Assembly (NCBI GenBank): GCA_965369205.1
Contig: CBDUPW010000009.1
Location: 1-64,000, forward strand
Length of the DNA: 64,000 bases
DNA from: JACKEA01 sp965369205
GTDB lineage: Bacteria > Myxococcota_A > Polyangia > Polyangiales > Polyangiaceae
Direction: 5' to 3'
A program made the position numbers and the translations under genes. Under the pieces are notes generated by a model. It made no database searches and had not been told where the DNA came from. It saw only the letters and a program-made list of their open reading frames with translations. Shown piece by piece: positions 58,784-64,000 of this stretch. How positions within the stretch are numbered: position 1 is the stretch's first letter; every line of letters begins with the position of its first letter.

Positions 58784-59494
58784 ATGCTAGAATGGGCTGC
58801 TGTGGTGAGGACGTTTCGGATTGGCATCGTGTCGCTTGCGGCAGCGTCCCTGCTGGCCTGCGGTCTCGACCAAGAAGGCGGCAACGCAACACCGGCGGAT
58901 GGTGGGACGGCTGGTTCCGGTTCCACTTTCGTTGGCGATGGCAGCGCAGGGATCCCCAGCAGCGGAGGCTCTTCTGGGTCTTCGGGCGGAGGCGCCAGCG
59001 GCAGCGCCGGAAATTCCGGTGCTTCGGGGAGCGCAGGCTTGGGCGGTGGTTCTGCGGGAGTGGGTGGCGGCGCTTCGGGTAGCGGCGGCGCAACCGGCGG
59101 CAGCGGCGGTGCAACGGGAGGCAGCGGCGGTGCAACGGGCGGCAGCGGCGGCACGGGCGGAGTCGTGACCAAACCGAGTTGCGCAAGTCTGTACACCGGC
59201 AAGGTGGGCGTGCTGCAACTCTGCACCGGGACCGCCACCCAGTGTCGGCTCTACATCGACAACGATCCCAACGACGGCGACCCGGGTCAATCGTGCACCG
59301 CCATTTGTGCCGAGGGAGGCGGCGAGTGTCTCAAGGTCTACGACGACTCTGGCACCTGCAGTGCGGACACGAGCGACGAGCGCAACTGCAACACCACCAC
59401 GATGAGCGGTGCCATGTGTTACTGTTCGTGGGGTTGCGGCAGCGGTCTGCCCTGCGATAGCGGCAGGGTGTGTACTAGCGGGCAGTGCGTTTAG
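58784..59494 (+). CDS. Gly/Ser-rich lipoprotein with small Cys head
   Basis: About 236 residues from ATG 58784; GTG 58802 or 58805 are possible starts nearer the signal peptide. Lipobox-like AASLLAC, then a Gly/Ser linker of about 100 residues, including three exact-period GGSGGAT units. The C-terminal ~75 residues hold about ten Cys (SCASLYTGKVGVLQLCTG, CTAICAEGGGECLKVY, MCYCSWGCGSGLPCDSGRVC). Same architecture as the lipoproteins at 45259 and 56895. It is divergent from the MORN-type gene. Confidence 0.75.
   Translation: MLEWAAVVRTFRIGIVSLAAASLLACGLDQEGGNATPADGGTAGSGSTFVGDGSAGIPSSGGSSGSSGGGASGSAGNSGASGSAGLGGGSAGVGGGASGSGGATGGSGGATGGSGGATGGSGGTGGVVTKPSCASLYTGKVGVLQLCTGTATQCRLYIDNDPNDGDPGQSCTAICAEGGGECLKVYDDSGTCSADTSDERNCNTTTMSGAMCYCSWGCGSGLPCDSGRVCTSGQCV
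59081..59143 (+). repeat. 21-bp tandem repeat, three units, in the lipoprotein linker
   Basis: Three units of 21 bp (59081, 59102, 59123), of the form AGCGGCGGTGCAACGGGxGGC, encode SGGATGG steps of the linker; a shortened fourth follows. Variation in copy number would change linker length in frame. Confidence 0.85.
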
Positions 59495-59526
59495 GCTGCC
59501 GTCAAGAAGCCGCCGTCATCCACCTT

Positions 59527-61491
59527 TCACGCGCTATCCAAGACCCTGCGCACCTTCTCTAGAACGCTGGACGGAGTGAACGGCTTCGGGAGGAACGCGA
59601 ACTGACCCTGGAGTGTGGTGTCTTCCATGTCTTCTTCGGTGTGACCGGACATGAACAACACGCGCACCGCGGGGTGCGTGCTCCGCATGCGTACGGCAAG
59701 TTCTTTTCCGTTCATGCCTGGCATGAGCATGTCTGTTAGGAGCAGGTCGACGTGGACTTGTGGGTCGCTCCAGATCCGTAAGGCAGCGTGCGGAGACTCT
59801 GCAGCCAAGACTTGGTAGCCGGCGTTGCTGAGCACCTTCACGGTAAGGCCGCGCACGACAGCGTCGTCTTCGACCACCAGCACCCGCTCGCTGCCGCTTC
59901 CTTTTGCTCGCACTCGTGGCTTGGGTTGCACCACTTCTGTGGCGCAGCGCGGAAAGTAGAGCGCAAACGTGGTGCCCACGTCGACTTCGGTCTGCACTTC
60001 AATGTACCCCCCACTCTGCTTCATGATGCCGTAGACCGTAGACAGGCCGAGACCGGTCCCCTTCTCCGGGACTTTGGTGGTGAAGAAGGGCTCGAACAAA
60101 TGGGCCAGCGCCGCCGCGTCGATGCCACTTCCCGTGTCGCTGACGGAAAGCACGACGTACTCCCCGGCCGGAACATCCTTGGGCGCTTGCGCGGCGCCGG
60201 GGTCGACCAAAGCATTGCTCGTACTGATCGTCAGCGCGCCACCGGAAGGCATTGCGTCCCGGGCGTTGACGGCGAGGTTCATCAGCACTTGACCGATCTG
60301 AGAACCATCTACCCGCACCATGGATAGATCCGGAGCCAAATCCGAAACCACACGAATGTGGTCCCCCAACAGACGGCTGAGCAGGCGGCTCGCATCTCGA
60401 ACCAGCGAGTTCAGATCCATGCTGCGGGGTGAGATCACTTGCTTGCGCGCGAACGCCAATAGTTGTTGAGTCAGATCCCGTGCGCGCTCGCCGGCTCGCC
60501 GGATCTCGCGCACGTCTTCGCGCCGCATGGTCTCAGCTTCTTCGAGCAGCTCGGCATAGCCGAGGATCGCCGTGAGCAGGTTGTTGAAATCGTGCGCCAC
60601 GCCCCCGGCCAGACGACCGATGCTCTCCAGCTTCTGCGCCTCCATGAACTGCGCTTCAAGTTGGCGGCGTTCGGAGATGTCATTGACGACCGCCAGGAAC
60701 ACCCGACCACTTCCGTGGTTGACGAGCTGCAAGTGCACAGCGACCGGGTAGCGCGATCCATCTGCGCGCTGATGCACCGTTTCGAACACCACCTTCGCGC
60801 GCTCCGACTTGCGCAAGGGTGCCAAGAAATCGTCGAAATCCGGCGCTGTTACCTCGGGCTTGATGTCGAGGGGGGTTAGCTCGCGCACGCGCGCCAGGGG
60901 ATAGCCCAAGTTCCGCAGCGCCCCCTCATTGACGTATTCGAAACGCAGCGTTTCTGCGTCGAACAGGTAAATCTCGTTCAAGCTCCGATCGAGCACCGTC
61001 CAGAACCACGCGGCGTCGTCTTCGCTCTCGCGCCGTTGCGTAACGTTAGATATCGCCGCAAGCGCCCCAGCGTACTGTCCGTCCGTGTCATACAGTGGGC
61101 CTGTCCGCACCCGCGTCCAAACCGGGGCGCCGTCTTTGTGTTGAAAACGCGCCGACAGCTCCTCGCGGATGCCCGTCTTGCGCCGCGCCATGTTGACCGC
61201 CGCTACCTTGCCGCTCTCTTCGTCCATGAAGTCGAAGAGCGATCGGCCGATCATCTCGTCTACGGCGTAGCCGAGCATATTTGCCATGTGCGCGTTCACG
61301 AAGGTCGTGCGCGCGTCTGCATCCAGCCGCCACACACCTTCGCCAATGGTTTGAACCAGCTCGTTGTGCTGCAATGAGCGTTCTTGTAGCTCGCGCTCTG
61401 CAACCTCCACGCGCTGCTGCAAGCCGCGTCGCTCCGCTTCCAGTTCCTCAATCCGTTGTTGCAGATCTGCGACGTCTAGCTCGATATTCAT
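59527..61491 (-). CDS. Hybrid PAS histidine kinase with N-terminal coiled coil
   Basis: 654 residues, soluble. Residues ~1-40 form a coiled coil (LQQRIEELEAERRGLQQRVE). Two PAS domains follow (GEGVWRLDADARTTFVNAHM; NEIYLFDAETLRFEYVNEGA with PAC-like ends), then HisKA with H300 in GGVAHDFNNLLTAIL, HATPase (NLAVNARDAMPSGG, VSDTGSGID, EKGTGLGLSTVYGI) and a receiver with D587 (LLLTDMLMPGMNG) and K in FLPKPFTP. The HDFNN box is the HisKA subgroup often found in hybrid kinases of this type. It is followed by the permease fusion on the same strand, upstream of it by 103 bp. Confidence 0.92.
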   Translation of the reverse strand: MNIELDVADLQQRIEELEAERRGLQQRVEVAERELQERSLQHNELVQTIGEGVWRLDADARTTFVNAHMANMLGYAVDEMIGRSLFDFMDEESGKVAAVNMARRKTGIREELSARFQHKDGAPVWTRVRTGPLYDTDGQYAGALAAISNVTQRRESEDDAAWFWTVLDRSLNEIYLFDAETLRFEYVNEGALRNLGYPLARVRELTPLDIKPEVTAPDFDDFLAPLRKSERAKVVFETVHQRADGSRYPVAVHLQLVNHGSGRVFLAVVNDISERRQLEAQFMEAQKLESIGRLAGGVAHDFNNLLTAILGYAELLEEAETMRREDVREIRRAGERARDLTQQLLAFARKQVISPRSMDLNSLVRDASRLLSRLLGDHIRVVSDLAPDLSMVRVDGSQIGQVLMNLAVNARDAMPSGGALTISTSNALVDPGAAQAPKDVPAGEYVVLSVSDTGSGIDAAALAHLFEPFFTTKVPEKGTGLGLSTVYGIMKQSGGYIEVQTEVDVGTTFALYFPRCATEVVQPKPRVRAKGSGSERVLVVEDDAVVRGLTVKVLSNAGYQVLAAESPHAALRIWSDPQVHVDLLLTDMLMPGMNGKELAVRMRSTHPAVRVLFMSGHTEEDMEDTTLQGQFAFLPKPFTPSSVLEKVRRVLDSA

Positions 61492-61594
61492 CCGCGGTAC
61501 TTCCCGAAGCGCTGCGGCGCTGCCTCAAGCGTATGCCATGACCGTCGGCGTTGCGAGGGTACCGCCGAACTCTATACGAAAGCCGCCGTGCGCG

Positions 61595-64000
61595 TCAGCG
61601 CTGCTCGAGCTCCGCGCCACACTCGACGAGGGCCAGGCGCATGGCGGTGGCATCCTCGGCGGCGCGCAAGCGTTCAAGCAGGTCCGTCTTCAAAGTGAGC
61701 GCAGCGATACCGGCAAGCAATTCGAGGTGGGTTTGTCGCTCTTCGGGCGGGCAGATGGTCACGAAGAAAACGTCTACGGTCTCACCATCTGGACCCTGGT
61801 AGTCGATGGGTTGTTCGGTGGTGAAAACCCCGAGCAGCGACTGACTGGCGTCGTTCAGCGTAGCGTGCGGAAGCGCCACATTGTGCCCGACAGAAGTGTT
61901 TTGAGTGCGCTCCCGTTCCCACAGAGCGTCCACGATTTGTTTGCCGGTGACGCCTTCAACAGCGGGTTCGAACACTTGAGCGATGTGTTGGAAGAGTGCT
62001 TCCTTGCGTACGATGTCCAATCGCGCGCAGAGCGCGCCTTCGGTCACATAGTCCGGCAGGCGCCGCGCCGCAGAGACCTGCGCGGCGGGAGCATCTGTCA
62101 TTGCGCGATGGGTGGAAGTCCGGGGTGTCTTCACCGTCAGCACCGAGCAGGCTGCCCGGGCTTTGATGCGGTCCTGGTCCGTGCCCACGAGCTGACGCGC
62201 CAGGGTGACGTCCGGGGCGCCCATCACGAGCAAGTCATAGGCGGCAGTTTCCGATGCAAGCGCGGGGATACGGCTTTCACCCCGGGCCACACGGGTTCGC
62301 GTCGGCGTCGTGCACAGCGCCCGTAGTTGTTCCAAGTAGCCTTTCTCCGTGGATAGTTCCGTGTCCGGGGCGTCGCTCTTCACGAAGCGGATGAGAGTCA
62401 GCCGCGCCGTCCACAAACCCGCCAAATGATCGGCGGTCATCACGACCAACGCGTCGTGGGGGCCCGGCTCGGCGTACACCAGGATTTCCCGCACGAAGCG
62501 CACCCCCGCCTCTTTATAGAAGGCCAGATTGGCTTCCAGGTTGTTCATGAGCCAACCGATGGGATTGTACGGCACCAGGGTGTCGCGTTCTCGCCCCCGC
62601 CACTCCATCACTAGCCACTCGCAGTGCACGCTCGACGACACGTCGTGCACCGCGCGCCCCAGATCGCGAGACAGAACCGCGTGGAACTCGAGGTTCAAGC
62701 CCCGCTCGTCGCCAAGGGCGCCAACGCGGCGTCGGATCGACTGAACCGCGGGGTCGTCTTCCAGGGCTGCCTCGATAGTCGTGTGTTCTGGCACCTCGGT
62801 CAGGTGGATCACCTGCACGCGTCTGCCCTTCGCCAGCGCGCCGCCGAGCTCGACGATCATCTCTGGCGAGTGCTCGCTACCAAAAAGCGCCACCACGACG
62901 GATGCATCGCCGACGATTTTAAGATCGTGCTGGGCCACCGGTGGCGCCGTGAGTGCTACGGCCCGACGCACGCGTTGACCCAGGACTCCCAAGCGTTCAA
63001 CGCGACGACGTCCGTAGAATGCGTAGAGCGCAATCCCGGGGATCACCGACAGCGATGCACCAAACAGTACCATCGGCCCAAGGGTGACCAGCAGCGCAAC
63101 CCCGGCCAATATGCCGAAGGCTTGGAGCCACGGATAGAACGGCGCGAGATACTTCGGTTGGTACCAATGCACGCGGCTCTCGCGAAAGATGATGACGGCG
63201 AGATTGACCCCCATGAAGAGCATGATCACGAGACCGCTGGCGATTTTGGCGAGCTTCTCGACGTTGAGCAGAGAAACAGCCAGCGCCATGGCTGCGCCGG
63301 TCACCAAGATGGAGGCATAGGGAGTGCGGAAGCGCTCGCTGATCTCTTTCAGTCCGCTGGGAAGCAAGCGGTCCCGCGCCATCGCAAAGGGAAAGCGTGA
63401 CGCCGCTAGCAGCCCCGCGTTTGCCATCGAGGCCATGGTCACCACGCCCACGACGCCTGCTGCGATGCCGGCCCAGTAGCCGCCCAGCCGCGACGCAAGG
63501 GTGTAGATCGGATGCAAGTCTGTATGCAGTTCCCGGTGCGGCACCACGCCAACCAGCGTGAAGGACACCAAGCTGTACAGGGCCATGACGATTAGCAGCG
63601 AAGCCAGGATGCCCAAGGGCAGATTACGTGCGGGGTCGCGTACCTCTTCGGCGATGGCAGCGACCTTGGTGACACCAGCGTAGGAAGCGAACACAAATCC
63701 TGCCGCAGCTACGACGCCGGGAAAGCCCTTGGACGACGGATCAGAGAGATTCGCGCGCGTCACTTCCGGCAGACCAAAGGCGACCAGCACAGCCAGCGCC
63801 ACCAGCGTGCATCCGAGCACCACAACCTGGGCTCGCCCGACCTTCTTGATGCCGAGCAAGTTGAGGGAAACGATCATCACCAGGCAAACAAGCGCTGCCG
63901 GAACGACTGGCCAGTCCGCGAGCACCACCAAATAGGTTCCAATACCCACCAGGGCGAAGGAGCTCTTCAAGAGCATCGCCAACCACAGCGCGACTCCGGA
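61595..64000 (-). CDS. APC permease fused to USP and PTS EIIA domains (N-terminus beyond window)
   Basis: 801 residues visible; the frame is open at the right edge, where SGVALWLAMLLKSSFALVG continues a permease helix. Residues ~1-350 are APC-type membrane helices (GVTKVAAIAEEVRDPARNLP, a typical APC signature). Residues ~360-630 resemble two universal-stress-type domains (ASVVVALFGSEHSPEMIVEL; DALVVMTADHLAGLW, YDLLVMGAPDV). Residues ~655-801 form a fructose/Ntr-type EIIA domain with the phosphorylatable His in HNVALPHATLND. Such an arrangement could let PTS phosphorylation state control amino-acid uptake. It starts outside the window, so the full length is unknown. Confidence 0.85.
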   Translation of the reverse strand, partial: SGVALWLAMLLKSSFALVGIGTYLVVLADWPVVPAALVCLVMIVSLNLLGIKKVGRAQVVVLGCTLVALAVLVAFGLPEVTRANLSDPSSKGFPGVVAAAGFVFASYAGVTKVAAIAEEVRDPARNLPLGILASLLIVMALYSLVSFTLVGVVPHRELHTDLHPIYTLASRLGGYWAGIAAGVVGVVTMASMANAGLLAASRFPFAMARDRLLPSGLKEISERFRTPYASILVTGAAMALAVSLLNVEKLAKIASGLVIMLFMGVNLAVIIFRESRVHWYQPKYLAPFYPWLQAFGILAGVALLVTLGPMVLFGASLSVIPGIALYAFYGRRRVERLGVLGQRVRRAVALTAPPVAQHDLKIVGDASVVVALFGSEHSPEMIVELGGALAKGRRVQVIHLTEVPEHTTIEAALEDDPAVQSIRRRVGALGDERGLNLEFHAVLSRDLGRAVHDVSSSVHCEWLVMEWRGRERDTLVPYNPIGWLMNNLEANLAFYKEAGVRFVREILVYAEPGPHDALVVMTADHLAGLWTARLTLIRFVKSDAPDTELSTEKGYLEQLRALCTTPTRTRVARGESRIPALASETAAYDLLVMGAPDVTLARQLVGTDQDRIKARAACSVLTVKTPRTSTHRAMTDAPAAQVSAARRLPDYVTEGALCARLDIVRKEALFQHIAQVFEPAVEGVTGKQIVDALWERERTQNTSVGHNVALPHATLNDASQSLLGVFTTEQPIDYQGPDGETVDVFFVTICPPEERQTHLELLAGIAALTLKTDLLERLRAAEDATAMRLALVECGAELEQR

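Overview
The window is about 64 kb of high-GC bacterial chromosome that reads like a myxobacterium, most likely from the Polyangia/Sorangiineae side. The reasons are indirect but consistent: strong GC bias at third codon positions, many secreted lipoproteins with long Gly/Ser-rich linkers and Cys-rich heads, two hybrid PAS histidine kinases, tandem small RHH-like (TIGR04563-type) modules, an alkyl-DHAP-synthase-like enzyme, a caspase-like/TPR protein and a very large uncharacterised protein. No rRNA, tRNA, CRISPR array, intact insertion sequence or phage was seen. Most of the window is ordinary chromosome with short gaps and many ATGA/GTGA stop-start overlaps.

Layout. 0-7 kb: the end of a gene leaving the window, small lipoproteins, a HIT-family protein, a lone GspC-like PDZ protein, and an outer-membrane barrel/lipoprotein pair. 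7-12 kb: an 8-strand-type outer-membrane protein, a UDP-glucuronate-4-epimerase-like enzyme coupled to a flippase-like membrane protein, a TolB-like lipoprotein and a Pro-rich membrane protein. 11.7-22.7 kb: housekeeping genes (YqeY-like, EttA, PntAB transhydrogenase, two hotdog thioesterases, a PLP dehydratase) mixed with a PilZ protein, a double RHH-like protein, a basic LTxxQ-type protein followed by a strong terminator, and a FIST protein coupled to a 46-residue protein. 22.9-29.5 kb: a PQQ-type propeller lipoprotein, an alpha/beta hydrolase, and a translationally coupled run of ABC1 kinase, gluzincin metalloprotease and TIM-barrel-like protein. 29.7-42 kb: a Gly-repeat lipoprotein, an HD-only relative of CCA-adding enzyme, a secreted nuclease-like lipoprotein, TamB, a lipase-like lipoprotein, an AGPS-like FAD enzyme and QueD. 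42-49 kb: the degenerate caspase/TPR protein, a BFD ferredoxin, a TlpA-like thioredoxin, a hybrid kinase and a lone ExbD.

49.2-53.4 kb is the least tidy part. It holds an OPT transporter gene reduced to its two ends, a truncated BNR/sialidase-like fragment, a 12-C homopolymer tract, two copies of a 35-bp dispersed repeat and a transposase-like remnant, interleaved with an intact Cys-repeat secreted protein. It looks like a decaying accessory patch. 53.4-64 kb: a 1,124-residue protein of unknown function, Cys-rich lipoproteins, a YwqK/MORN protein, a second hybrid kinase, and an amino-acid permease fused to universal-stress and PTS EIIA domains that runs off the right edge.

The features most worth following up are the pseudo-caspase/TPR protein, the 1,124-residue orphan, the permease-USP-EIIA fusion, the tandem RCDFGxC repeat protein, the double RHH-like protein and a perfect 20-bp direct repeat that carries the stop codons of two convergent genes. 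No single complete new multi-gene system could be demonstrated from sequence alone.
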